This document shows positions 40,775 through 48,739 of a DNA stretch of 64,000 nt, in pieces. Position 1 is the stretch's first letter. Every line of letters starts with the position of its first letter. A program made the translations under genes and the position numbers. The notes under the pieces were generated by a model, which worked only from the letters and a program-made list of their open reading frames with translations, ran no database searches and was not told the DNA's origin. This DNA is from Streptomyces sp. NBC_01408 (GTDB taxonomy: Bacteria; Actinomycetota; Actinomycetes; Streptomycetales; Streptomycetaceae), in contig NZ_JAPEPJ010000001.1 in assembly GCF_026340255.1 (NCBI RefSeq), forward strand, positions 4,371,501 through 4,435,500, written 5' to 3'.

Positions 40775-40810
40775 CCGTGGGGCGGGGGTCTTCGGACCCC
40801 CGCCCCACGG
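40775..40810 (+). terminator. Strong TTCG-tetraloop terminator of the chaplin gene
   Basis: A perfect 16-bp stem (40775-40790 with 40795-40810) is closed by a TTCG loop, 12 bases past the stop. It also faces the convergent DUF5997 gene. Confidence 0.9.
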
Positions 40811-40833
40811 CGGTTCATCGGCTCAAACGGAAC

Positions 40834-41259
40834 TCAGGAACGCGGCGGGCCCTGCTTCTCGGCCTGCTCCGCCTTCTTCTCCTTGATGCGGACCGTCTCC
40901 TTGCGGACCTCGGCCTGGGTGGCGCGCTCCCGCTGGAGCCAGTCGGGAAGCTCGTTCTTCAGCGCCTCGATCTGCTCCGTGGTGAGGGGCTCGGTGACCC
41001 CGCCGCGGGCCAGACCCGCGATGGAGACGCCCAGCTTCGCCGCGACCACCGGACGCGGGTGCGGGCCCTTGGCGCGCAGGTCCTGCAGCCACTGGGGCGG
41101 GTCGGCCTGCAGCGCGGCCAGCTCGGTGCGCGAGACGACACCCTCCTGGAACTCTGCGGGGGTGGCCTCGAGGTACACACCCAGTTTCTTCGCCGCGGTC
41201 GCGGGCTTCATGGTCTGGGTGCTCTGGTGCGACGTCATGGGGTCAAGGGTATCGAGCAT
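40834..41259 (-). CDS. DUF5997-family protein
   Basis: 141 aa from ATG at 41259, preferred because GGAGG lies 9 bases upstream; ATG at 41238 is weaker. The sequence MKPATAAKKLGVYLEATP and PPQWLQDLRAKGPHPRPVVAAKLGVS is that of a conserved actinobacterial family of unknown function. It is highly charged with a basic C-terminal tail. It is always near, and divergent from, a LysR-type ligand-binding protein as here, so the two probably share a promoter region and a process. Confidence 0.7.
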   Translation of the reverse strand: MLDTLDPMTSHQSTQTMKPATAAKKLGVYLEATPAEFQEGVVSRTELAALQADPPQWLQDLRAKGPHPRPVVAAKLGVSIAGLARGGVTEPLTTEQIEALKNELPDWLQRERATQAEVRKETVRIKEKKAEQAEKQGPPRS

Positions 41260-41296
41260 GTGCGCTACCTCCGACCACGACCGGTAACCTGGCGGA

Positions 41297-42100
41297 GTGA
41301 CAGGCTCGGAAACAACCCCTTCGTTCCGGCTCGCGTATGTCCCTGGAGTGACGCCCACCAAGTGGGTGCGGATCTGGAACGAGCGGCTGCCCGACATCCC
41401 CCTGACCCTCGTGGCGGCCCCCGCCGCCGAGGCCTTCGGCGTGCTGCGGGGCGGCGCCGCCGACGCGGGATTCGTACGCCTGCCCGTCGACCGGGAAGAC
41501 CTCAGCGCGATCCCCCTCTACACCGAGACCACCGTGGTCGTGATCCCGAAGGATCACCTCGTGGCGGCCGTCGAGGAGGTGTCCGCCGAGGACCTGGCCG
41601 ACGAGATCGTGCTGCACCCCCTCGACGACACCCTGGACTGGGAGCGCCCGCCCGGCCGGCCCGCGATGGAGCGCCCCGCCACGACGGAGGACGCCATCGA
41701 GCTGGTGGCGGCCGGGGTGGGCGTGCTCGTCGTCCCGCAGTCGCTGGCCCGCCTGTACCACCGCAGGGACCTCACCTACCGGCCCGTCTCGGGCGTCCCG
41801 GAATCGCGGGTCGCGCTGTCCTGGCCGCAGGAGGAGACCACCGACCTGGTGGAGGAGTTCATCGGGATCGTCCGCGGGCGGACCGTCAACAGCACTCGCG
41901 GCCGGCCCCCGACCCCGCCGCAGCCCAAGGGAAAACGCCCCGAGGCGGGCGGCGCGCAGCGCAAGCCCGGATCCGGCAAGGCGGCCGGTTCGGGCAAGTC
42001 CGGCGGTGCCGGCAAGGGCGCGCGAGGCGGCTCGGGCGGTTCCGGCGGCGCCAAGGGCACCAAGGGTGCCAAGCGCGGCAAGCCGCGCCGCCGCCCGTAA
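41297..42100 (+). CDS. LysR-substrate-binding-domain protein lacking HTH
   Basis: 267 aa from GTG at 41297. It has only the periplasmic-binding-protein-like effector domain of LysR regulators (LAYVPGVTPTKWVRIWNERLPD, then GGAADAGFVRLPVD and GVGVLVVPQSLAR), without the DNA-binding domain. The C-terminal 60 residues are a Lys/Gly/Ser-rich basic tail that could bind nucleic acid. It is divergent from the DUF5997 gene across 37 bases. It may be a co-regulator or a stand-alone ligand sensor. Confidence 0.75.
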   Translation: MTGSETTPSFRLAYVPGVTPTKWVRIWNERLPDIPLTLVAAPAAEAFGVLRGGAADAGFVRLPVDREDLSAIPLYTETTVVVIPKDHLVAAVEEVSAEDLADEIVLHPLDDTLDWERPPGRPAMERPATTEDAIELVAAGVGVLVVPQSLARLYHRRDLTYRPVSGVPESRVALSWPQEETTDLVEEFIGIVRGRTVNSTRGRPPTPPQPKGKRPEAGGAQRKPGSGKAAGSGKSGGAGKGARGGSGGSGGAKGTKGAKRGKPRRRP

Positions 42101-42118
42101 CTCCCGCAGGCTCCCACC

Positions 42119-42154
42119 ACGGCCCGTCGTCCCCAGCAGGGGGCGGCGGGCCGT
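42119..42154 (+). terminator. Hairpin after the LysR-like gene
   Basis: A 16-bp stem with two G-U pairs (42119-42134 with 42139-42154) and an AGCA loop lies 18 bases past the stop. Confidence 0.75.
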
Positions 42155-42208
42155 CGTCGTTCCCGGGGGAGTGAGGTACAGAAAACTTGACATGGTGTTG
42201 CGACTCCT

Positions 42209-42225
42209 TGACACTCACGGTGTCA
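42209..42225. promoter_or_regulatory. Palindrome in the promoter of the membrane protein-XRE operon
   Basis: TGACAC-TCACG-GTGTCA forms a perfect 6-bp inverted repeat with a 5-base centre, between two TTGACA-like -35 candidates (42187-42192 and 42208-42213). It is a reasonable autoregulatory site for the XRE protein of the same operon. Confidence 0.5.
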
Positions 42226-42252
42226 GGTTTGTTTGACATGGGGAGAGTCGGA

Positions 42253-42681
42253 GTGGCAGCAGAAGAGAAACGCGCCTGGATCATGCTCGTGGTCGCCATC
42301 GCCTCGTACGCCGTGTACCTGGGGGTGGTCCTCGGGCGGCCCGCGGGCGTGCCGCTGGCCGAAGCGCCGTACGTGGCCGCACTGCTGTGGACCGTGGGCG
42401 CGGCGATCGCCGTGTCGATCGTGCTCCACATCCTCGTGACGGCCTTCTCGCCCGAGTGCGAGAACACCAAGGACCAGCGCGACCGCGAGATCCACCGGTT
42501 CGGCGAGTACGTCGGGCAGTCGTTCGTGGTGGTCGGAGGCGTGGCCGGGCTCGCCCTGGCGATGGCCGAGGCCGCCCCGTTCTGGATCGCGAACGCGATC
42601 TACCTGGCCTTCGTCCTGTCCTCGGTCCTCGGATCCGTGGCGAAGCTCGTCGCCTACCGCTTCGGGTTCCACCCGTGGTGA
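42253..42681 (+). CDS. Four-span membrane protein of unknown function
   Basis: 142 aa from GTG at 42253 after GGGAGA; ATG at 42238 is possible. Four membrane segments are visible (about 10-30, 41-65, 90-112 and 115-137). Between spans 2 and 3 is a charged loop CENTKDQRDREIHRFGEY. The next gene, an XRE regulator, overlaps by four bases, a common pairing of a small membrane protein with a small HTH protein. The function is unknown. Confidence 0.7.
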   Translation: MAAEEKRAWIMLVVAIASYAVYLGVVLGRPAGVPLAEAPYVAALLWTVGAAIAVSIVLHILVTAFSPECENTKDQRDREIHRFGEYVGQSFVVVGGVAGLALAMAEAAPFWIANAIYLAFVLSSVLGSVAKLVAYRFGFHPW

Positions 42682-42908
42682 GGGCGACGCGGGTCACCAA
42701 CACGATCCGGGCCCTGCGCTTCGCCCACGACGAGATGACCCAGGCCGAACTCGCCCGCCGGATCGGCGTCAGCCGCCAGACCGTCATCGCCATCGAGCAG
42801 GGCCGCTACTCGCCCACCCTGGAGATGGCCTTCCAGATCGCCCGGGTGTTCGCCGTCCCGCTCGACCGCGTGTTCCAGTACCCCGAGACCGAGGGAGACA
42901 CACCATGA
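42678..42908 (+). CDS. Small XRE-family HTH regulator
   Basis: 76 aa from GTG at 42678, overlapping the stop of the membrane protein (GTGA). The helix-turn-helix is MTQAELARRIGVSRQTVIAI followed by GRYSPTLEMAFQIARVF. The length is typical of one-domain XRE regulators paired with membrane proteins. Its stop overlaps the start of the MDR gene (ATGA), so the operon has three coupled genes; the promoter palindrome at 42209 may be its operator. Confidence 0.88.
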   Translation: MRATRVTNTIRALRFAHDEMTQAELARRIGVSRQTVIAIEQGRYSPTLEMAFQIARVFAVPLDRVFQYPETEGDTP

Positions 42909-43891
42909 GAGCCGTCGTCAACGACGTGTACGGACCGCCCGACGTGATGCGCACGGAGGAAGTGGAGCGGCCGGTCCCGGGGGAGGGCGAGGTGCTCGTA
43001 CGGGTCCACGCGGCCGCCGTCGACCAGGGCGTCTGGCATCTCCTGGAGGGGCGTCCGTACGCGATCCGCGCCGCGGGCTTCGGACTGCGCGCGCCCAAGG
43101 ACCGCGTACGCGGACTGGACCTCGCGGGCCGGGTGGAGGCCGTGGGGCCCGGGGTGGTCCGCTTCCGCCCGGGTGACGAGGTGTACGGGGAGGGCAACGG
43201 CTCGTTCGCCGAGTACGCCTGCGCCAAGGAGGGCCGGCTGGCGCTGAAGCCGCGCAACCTGGACTTCGAAGCGGCGGCGGCCGTCCCGGTGTCCGCCTGC
43301 ACCGCCCTGAAGGCCCTCGGCGGCGCCGGGGGAGTCACGGCCGGGCAGAGCGTCCTCGTCATAGGCGCGTCGGGCGGCGTGGGCAGCTACGCCGTACAGC
43401 TGGCCAAGGCCTTCGGGGCCCGCGTCACCGGTGTGTGCGGCACCGCCAAGACGGACCTGGTCCGCTCCCTCGGTGCCGACGAGGTCATCGATTACACCCG
43501 TGAGGACCCCGTGGACGGCAGCCGCCGCCACGACCTCGTCCTCGACATCGCGGGCAACCGGCCCCTCCGCGCCCTCCGGCGCGCCCTCACCCCCCGCGGC
43601 ACCCTCGTCATCGTCGGCGGTGAGGGCGGAGGCCGGTGGATCGGGGGCAACGACCGCCAGCTGCGCGCGATGCTGCTGTCGCCGTTCGTCGGGCAGCGGC
43701 TCCGCGCGCTGGCCTCCGTGGTGCGCCACGACGACCTCAAGGTCCTCGCGGAGCTCATCGAGGCCGGTTCGATGACCCCCGCGATCGACCGGACCTACCC
43801 GCTGGACGAAGTCCCCGACGCCATCCGTTATCTGAGGGGAGGTCACGTACGCGGCAAGCTCGTCATCCGCGTCGTGACGGACCCGCACTGA
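42905..43891 (+). CDS. MDR-superfamily NAD(P)-dependent oxidoreductase (zinc-free)
   Basis: 328 aa, ATG at 42905. The GroES-like N domain is followed by a Rossmann fold with VLVIGASGGVGSYAVQLAKA near 153-172 (NADPH motif). Zinc ligand cysteines of alcohol dehydrogenases are absent, as in quinone oxidoreductases. It is the third gene of the membrane protein-XRE operon and ends 6 bases before the convergent cvnD gene. The substrate is unknown. Confidence 0.87.
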   Translation: MRAVVNDVYGPPDVMRTEEVERPVPGEGEVLVRVHAAAVDQGVWHLLEGRPYAIRAAGFGLRAPKDRVRGLDLAGRVEAVGPGVVRFRPGDEVYGEGNGSFAEYACAKEGRLALKPRNLDFEAAAAVPVSACTALKALGGAGGVTAGQSVLVIGASGGVGSYAVQLAKAFGARVTGVCGTAKTDLVRSLGADEVIDYTREDPVDGSRRHDLVLDIAGNRPLRALRRALTPRGTLVIVGGEGGGRWIGGNDRQLRAMLLSPFVGQRLRALASVVRHDDLKVLAELIEAGSMTPAIDRTYPLDEVPDAIRYLRGGHVRGKLVIRVVTDPH

Positions 43892-43897
43892 CGGTGG

Positions 43898-44518
43898 TCA
43901 CGACGCCTCCGGGGCCACCGCGAGGGAATGCAGGTAGCGCATGAGCGTCATCAGGACGTCACGGCTGGAGTCGCGGCGCCGGGCGTCGCACTGCACCAGG
44001 GGCACGGAGGCCGGAAGGTCCAGGGCGGCGCGCAGTTCGTCCAGCGGGTACTCGGGCGCCGCGGGGAAGGAGTTGACGGCGACCACGAAGGGCACCCCGC
44101 GCTCCTCCAGCCGGCCGATCACGTCGAAGCTGACCTCCAGCCGACGGGTGTCGACCAGGACCACGGCTCCCAGCGCGCCCTCGAACAGGCCGTGCCACAG
44201 GAACCAGAAGCGCTGCTGGCCCGGTGTGCCGAAGAGGTAGAGCACCAGCTCCTCGTTGATGCTGATCCGGCCGAAGTCCATGGCCACGGTGGTGGAGCTC
44301 TTGCGCTCCACACCCGCCGTGTCGTCGACGCCGACCCCGGCCTGGGTCATCGTCTCCTCCGTGGTCAGCGGCCGGATCTCGCTCACCGAGCCGACCAGGG
44401 TCGTCTTGCCGACCCCGAAGCCGCCCACGATCACCACCTTGACGGCGGCGGCGGCCGTGGCCGGCAATACGTCCTCGCGCCGCGGCCCCGCGGGAGGGTC
44501 AGAGCTTTCGAAGTCCAT
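43898..44518 (-). CDS. cvnD: Conservon GTPase CvnD
   Basis: 206 aa, ATG at 44518. P-loop GGFGVGKTT near 32-40, then a switch region DFGRISINEELVLYLFGTPGQQRF whose GTPGQQ is the Rab/MglA-like DxxG equivalent, and VNSF for guanine specificity near 148. It is the fourth gene of a conservon, a Streptomyces heterocomplex that acts like a membrane G-protein signalling system. Start overlaps cvnC by 20 bases. Confidence 0.9.
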   Translation of the reverse strand: MDFESSDPPAGPRREDVLPATAAAAVKVVIVGGFGVGKTTLVGSVSEIRPLTTEETMTQAGVGVDDTAGVERKSSTTVAMDFGRISINEELVLYLFGTPGQQRFWFLWHGLFEGALGAVVLVDTRRLEVSFDVIGRLEERGVPFVVAVNSFPAAPEYPLDELRAALDLPASVPLVQCDARRRDSSRDVLMTLMRYLHSLAVAPEAS

Positions 44519-44858
44519 CGATCACTGCCTCAATCAATGCCAGGTCCGGTAGTTGGGCGAGAGCGACCGGTGCGCGGGAGAGCACGTGGTCGGCGGCGAG
44601 CAGGTCACCGATCAGTACGGTGACCACGCTCACCGGCAGGGCTAGGTACGCGGAGATCTCCGCCACCGAGAGCGGCGACTGGCACATGCGCATGATCGCC
44701 GCGTGCTCCGGCTGCATCCCGGGCCTGGGCCCCGACCTGGCGATGATCAGCGTCACCAGGTCGAGGGTGGTGGTGGTTAACGGTCCGCTGCGGCCGCCGG
44801 TGATGACGTACAGCCGCTCGGGAGTGCCGTCCTCCCAGCGGGGGCCAGGGTCACTCAC
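44499..44858 (-). CDS. cvnC: Conservon DUF742 protein CvnC
   Basis: 119 aa from GTG at 44858, overlapping the cvnB stop (GTGA). DUF742 family: RLYVITGGRSGPLT at the start, a winged-helix-like middle, and LIEAVIDGLRKL at the end. It forms a complex with the other conservon products in S. coelicolor. Codon 27 (44780-44778) is TTA, so the operon is probably partly controlled by bldA. Confidence 0.9.
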   Translation of the reverse strand: MSDPGPRWEDGTPERLYVITGGRSGPLTTTTLDLVTLIIARSGPRPGMQPEHAAIMRMCQSPLSVAEISAYLALPVSVVTVLIGDLLAADHVLSRAPVALAQLPDLALIEAVIDGLRKL

Positions 44859-45262
44859 GCGGTCTGCCCGTCGCGGCGCGGCGGGCTGCTGAGGTGTTCT
44901 CCGATCCGCGCCACCAGGTCCCGCATCCGCTGGCCCATCAGCCCGGCGTCGACCCCTTCGTCGGCCAGTACCGCGAGGTAGGCGCCGGCGCCCGCTGCCA
45001 TCAGGTAGAAGAAGCCGCCGTCCATCTCGATGACGACCAGCCGCATCCGGCCCTTGCTGTTGGGGAGTTCGGAGGCGACCGCGCCCGCGAGGCTCTGGAG
45101 TCCGGCGCAGGCGGCGGCGAGCCGGTCGGCCGTGTCGGTCTCCGCGCCGTACTGGGCCATGCGCAGGCCGTCGGCGGAGAGCACGATCACGTGGCGGGTC
45201 TGCGGAACGCTCTCGGCCAGGTCCTTGAGCATCCAGTCCATATTGGTCTGCAGCTGACTCAT
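44855..45262 (-). CDS. cvnB: Conservon Roadblock/LC7 protein CvnB
   Basis: 135 aa, ATG at 45262, overlapping the cvnA stop by four bases. Roadblock/LC7 domain with VIVLSADGLRMAQY and AGLQSLAGAVASEL. Such domains bind GTPases and act as regulatory partners; here the GTPase is CvnD. Confidence 0.92.
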   Translation of the reverse strand: MSQLQTNMDWMLKDLAESVPQTRHVIVLSADGLRMAQYGAETDTADRLAAACAGLQSLAGAVASELPNSKGRMRLVVIEMDGGFFYLMAAGAGAYLAVLADEGVDAGLMGQRMRDLVARIGEHLSSPPRRDGQTA

Positions 45263-46884
45263 GGCTGTTCCCCCTTGCTCGCCGAGTTCGGCGAGGCGTC
45301 ACTGTTCTGGCTTGCTGCGGTCCTCCCCGGACCGGTCTGACCGTCCCCGGAGAGGCCGCTCTGGAAGGCGGCCAGCCACATGCCTGGCTCCACCTGGGGT
45401 TCGGGCTCGGCTTCCGGCCGGGCCGGGGCCGCGGCAACGGCGGCGGTCCACTCGTCGGCGGCGGTCGGCTGGCCCGGAGCCGTGGCGCGTACCTTGCGGC
45501 GCCGCTGCGGCAGTCCGTTCGACGTCCGCTCGGTCACGGCGGGAAGGTCGTCGGAGCCGTGGTCGGCCACGGGGATCCGCGGGCCGGTGGCCGGGCGCGG
45601 GATCCGCGGGTCGACGGCCCGTGCCGGGGGGAGCACCGCCGGCACCGCCGCGGTACGGTCCTCGGCCGGGCCGGCCGCCGGTTCCACGGCCGCGCGGGGC
45701 CCGGAGGAGGTGCCGATGCCGTGGGCCACGCCCGTCGCGGCGGAGACGGTGGTGATCAGGTCCTGCGGGATGACCAGGACGGCGCGCACGCCTCCGTACG
45801 CCGAAGAGCGCAGCGAGACCTGGAAGTTGTAGGCCTGCGAGAGCCGGCCGACCACGGCGAGGCCCAGTCGCGGGGTCTCGCCCAGGTCCGTGAGGTCGAT
45901 GCCCTGCTGCGCCTGGCGCAGCATGCGCTCGGCCCGCTTGCGGGCCTCCTCGCTCATGCTGAGGCCGCCGTCCTCGATCTCGACCGCGATGCCCGAGTTC
46001 ACGTCGACGGCGGTCAGGTGGACCTTGGTCTGCGGCGGGGAGTAGCGGGTGGCGTTGTCGAGCAGCTCGGCCAGCGCGTGGATGAGCGGTTCGACGGCCG
46101 GGCCGACGACCGCGACCTGGGAGACCGAGTGCAGCTCCACGCGCTGGTAGTCGATGATCCGGGACATCGCACCGCGCAGCACGCTGTACAGCGGCACGGC
46201 CTTGCTCCACTGGCGGCCGGGCCGCGCACCGCCGAGTACGGCGATGGAGTCGGCGAGGCGGCCGATGAGCGCGGTGCCGTGGTCGAGCCGGAGCAGATCG
46301 CCGAAGACGGCCGGGGTCTGGCCGTGCCGGTCCTCCATCTCCCGCAGCTCCATGGCCTGCTGGTGCACGATGGCCTGGACGCGGCGGGCGATGTTCACGA
46401 AGGCGCGCTGCGCCGAGTCGCGCAGGTCCTCCTCCGCGACCACGGCTTCCAGCACGGAACGCAGTACCGCCTGGTGCGCCGCCATGAACTGGGGCGTCAG
46501 GCCTGTCTGGTAGGCGCCCGGCACCTCCAGAGAGGTGAGCACGTCCTCGGGGAACTCGCCCTTGCGCAGCCGTGCCACGACATCGGGCAGCAGCGTGTCG
46601 GCCAGTCGTACGGTCTCGGCCTGCTGCCGGGACAGCGCCGCATCCTGAGCGGCGACCGTCGCCCGAAGCGCGGCCATCGCCTTGCCGCGCCGGGCGGCCT
46701 CACCACAGGAGAGCGCGACCGCGACGAAGGCGGCGGCGCCGATCCAGGCCACGGCAGTGCGCGCGGGCGATGACACCAGTGCCACGGCGACCGCTGTGAC
46801 CACCGCGGTCAGCAGAGCGGGCAGCGCCCATGCGACAGGTGAGGTGGGCCCTGTACTACCGGGCGACGATCCCTCTCGAACCAT
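45259..46884 (-). CDS. cvnA: Conservon sensor histidine kinase-like CvnA
   Basis: 541 aa from ATG at 46884 (GAGGG 5 bases upstream; TTG at 46896 is less likely). Two membrane segments near the N terminus (about 15-60), a helical dimerisation region (about 90-230), and a HATPase domain near 260-370 with LLDNATRYSPPQT (N box) and GLAVVGRLSQ (G box). The C-terminal 170 residues are low-complexity Pro/Ala-rich. In conservons CvnA is the membrane sensor. First gene of cvnABCD. Confidence 0.92.
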   Translation of the reverse strand: MVREGSSPGSTGPTSPVAWALPALLTAVVTAVAVALVSSPARTAVAWIGAAAFVAVALSCGEAARRGKAMAALRATVAAQDAALSRQQAETVRLADTLLPDVVARLRKGEFPEDVLTSLEVPGAYQTGLTPQFMAAHQAVLRSVLEAVVAEEDLRDSAQRAFVNIARRVQAIVHQQAMELREMEDRHGQTPAVFGDLLRLDHGTALIGRLADSIAVLGGARPGRQWSKAVPLYSVLRGAMSRIIDYQRVELHSVSQVAVVGPAVEPLIHALAELLDNATRYSPPQTKVHLTAVDVNSGIAVEIEDGGLSMSEEARKRAERMLRQAQQGIDLTDLGETPRLGLAVVGRLSQAYNFQVSLRSSAYGGVRAVLVIPQDLITTVSAATGVAHGIGTSSGPRAAVEPAAGPAEDRTAAVPAVLPPARAVDPRIPRPATGPRIPVADHGSDDLPAVTERTSNGLPQRRRKVRATAPGQPTAADEWTAAVAAAPARPEAEPEPQVEPGMWLAAFQSGLSGDGQTGPGRTAASQNSDASPNSASKGEQP

Positions 46885-47078
46885 CAGAACCCTCAAACGA
46901 TCGAAAGCGAAAGATCATTGGACAACAGCCCGGGATCCTATCGGTTCTGTGTACGGGTCTTGACAACAGGTCATGATGCGGACGGATCCGTTCAGTTGCT
47001 GTCGCGAAACCTGACCGAAAACAGCGGGTGCCGCCGGCCCCCGGGACGGTGCGTCCGATGGGCGACGGCGCCGGGAGA

Positions 47079-47098
47079 CCTGCCGGACGTCCGGCAGG
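47079..47098. promoter_or_regulatory. 20-bp perfect palindrome
   Basis: CCTGCCGGACGTCCGGCAGG is self-complementary over its full length. It lies 195 bases upstream of the cvnA start and 268 bases upstream of the GH16 start and may be an operator for either gene, or a hairpin. Confidence 0.5.
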
Positions 47099-47230
47099 GG
47101 CCCCCGTCCCGGGGCGGCGGGTTCCGACGCGGCGGCCCCGCCGGATTCGGCTGATTCCCTCCGGGTGTCGTGGCGTCCGCCCGCGCCGGCGGCCCGGTCC
47201 CGGCCCGCAGGGAAGGCCCGCATTCAAGGA

Positions 47231-47278
47231 TGTGGTCCATACCAACCCCTTGACGCGGAATTTATTCACTTCTTAAAT
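47231..47278 (+). promoter_or_regulatory. DasR-like site plus promoter of the GH16 gene
   Basis: TGTGGTCCATACCAAC (47231-47246) shares the core TGGTCYANACCA with the DasR responsive element (about 10 of 16 consensus bases). Immediately after it are TTGACG (47250-47255) and, 17 bases later, TTAAAT (47273-47278), good -35 and -10 elements. A TTCACT/AGTGAA inverted repeat (47265-47270, 47284-47289) covers the -10. The gene is probably repressed by N-acetylglucosamine-linked or other sugar signals. Confidence 0.5.
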
Positions 47279-47366
47279 CACGTAGTGAACTAAGCGTCCC
47301 GGAACTGCACTTGCAACGGAACTTGCCATGCCCCTGCCTGATCCCCCGCTCACGGAAGGGAGAGTC

Positions 47367-48644
47367 ATGAACCTCCCCCGCCCACCCCGGCGCCTGCTCC
47401 TGGCCCTCGCCCCGCTCCTCGCCCTCGCGTCCCTGTCCACCGGACTGGCCCAGGGCGGCACCCCGGCCCACGCGCAGTTCCCCGCACCCGCGGCCGCGGC
47501 GGCCGTCACCTTTTCCGACGAGTTCGACGGGCCCGCGGGCTCGGCCGTCGACGCGGGCAAGTGGCAGACCGAGACCGGTGACAACGTCAACAACCACGAG
47601 CGGCAGTACTACACCGCGGGCAACCGCAACGCCGCCCTCGACGGCCAGGGCCACCTGGTCGTCACCGCCCGTCGCGAGAACCCGGGCAACTACCAGTGCT
47701 GGTACGGCCGGTGCGAGTACACCTCCGCCCGGCTGAACACGGCCGGCCGGTTCACCACGACGTACGGCCGCGTCGAGGCCCGGATGAAGGTCCCGCGCGG
47801 CCAGGGCATGTGGCCCGCGTTCTGGATGCTCGGCGACGACATCGGGCAGGTCGGGTGGCCCGCCTCGGGCGAGATCGACGTCATGGAGAACGTGGGCTTC
47901 GAGCCCTCCACGGTCCACGGCACCCTCCACGGGCCCGGGTACTCCGGCTCCGGCGGCATCGGCGCCGGCCACACCCTGCCGGGCGGCCAGGCCTTCGCCG
48001 ACGCCTTCCACACCTTCGCCGTCGACTGGAGCCCGAACGCGATCACCTGGTCCGTCGACGGCACCGTGTACCAGCGGCGCACCCCCGCCGACCTCGGTGG
48101 CCGCCAGTGGGTCTTCGACAAGCCCTTCTTCCTGATCCTCAACCTCGCGGTCGGCGGGTACTGGCCCGGAGACCCCGACGGCAGCACGGCCTTCCCCCAG
48201 CAGCTCCTCGTCGACTACGTCCGGGTCACCTCCGGCGGCGGCCAGCCGGGCGCGGGCGCCATCACCGGGCTCGGCGGCAAGTGCGTGGACGTCGCCGGGG
48301 CCGGCACCGCCAACGGAACTCCCGTACAGCTCTACGACTGCAACGGAACCGGCGCCCAGCAGTGGAGCGTCGGCGCCGACGGCACGGTCCGCGCGCTCGG
48401 CAAGTGCCTGGACGTGGCGTCGGGAGGCACGGCCGACGGCACCCCCGTCCAGCTCTGGGACTGCAACGGGACCCCTGCCCAGCAGTGGTCCTTCCCGGCG
48501 GCCCGGGACGTCGTCAACCCGCAGGCGGACAAGTGCCTGGACGCGGAGGGCGGCAGCTCGGCGAACGGCACCCGGCTCCGCATCTGGACCTGCACCGGAG
48601 CCCCGCAGCAGAAGTGGACGCCGCCGTCCGCCCGGACCTCCTGA
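47367..48644 (+). CDS. Secreted GH16 endo-beta-1,3-glucanase with ricin-type domain
   Basis: 425 aa from ATG at 47367 (GGAAGGGA upstream). Signal peptide to about residue 40 (AHAQFPA), then a GH16 domain (about 55-290) with the catalytic motif EIDVME (Glu169, Glu174) and WPAFWML, typical of laminarinases. Residues 300-425 are a ricin B-type beta-trefoil (CBM13-like) with three GKCLDV repeats. The substrate is probably beta-1,3-glucan of fungal walls. Next to it lies another ricin-carrying protein. Confidence 0.9.
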   Translation: MNLPRPPRRLLLALAPLLALASLSTGLAQGGTPAHAQFPAPAAAAAVTFSDEFDGPAGSAVDAGKWQTETGDNVNNHERQYYTAGNRNAALDGQGHLVVTARRENPGNYQCWYGRCEYTSARLNTAGRFTTTYGRVEARMKVPRGQGMWPAFWMLGDDIGQVGWPASGEIDVMENVGFEPSTVHGTLHGPGYSGSGGIGAGHTLPGGQAFADAFHTFAVDWSPNAITWSVDGTVYQRRTPADLGGRQWVFDKPFFLILNLAVGGYWPGDPDGSTAFPQQLLVDYVRVTSGGGQPGAGAITGLGGKCVDVAGAGTANGTPVQLYDCNGTGAQQWSVGADGTVRALGKCLDVASGGTADGTPVQLWDCNGTPAQQWSFPAARDVVNPQADKCLDAEGGSSANGTRLRIWTCTGAPQQKWTPPSARTS

Positions 48645-48739
48645 CGGCGACCGCAACCGCAAACCCACCCGCCCCACAGGCCCCCACAGTCACACCTCCA
48701 CCCCCCCACCCACGCCGCGCAGTCGGCACAGGAGAAGAC

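Larger units (their letters stand above)
46885..47366. other. 482-base divergent region between cvnA and the glucanase gene
   Basis: No gene is seen. It must contain the promoters of the cvn operon (leftward) and of the GH16 gene (rightward). It holds a 20-bp perfect palindrome (47079-47098) and a DasR-like site with a promoter (47231-47278), listed separately. Confidence 0.6.
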
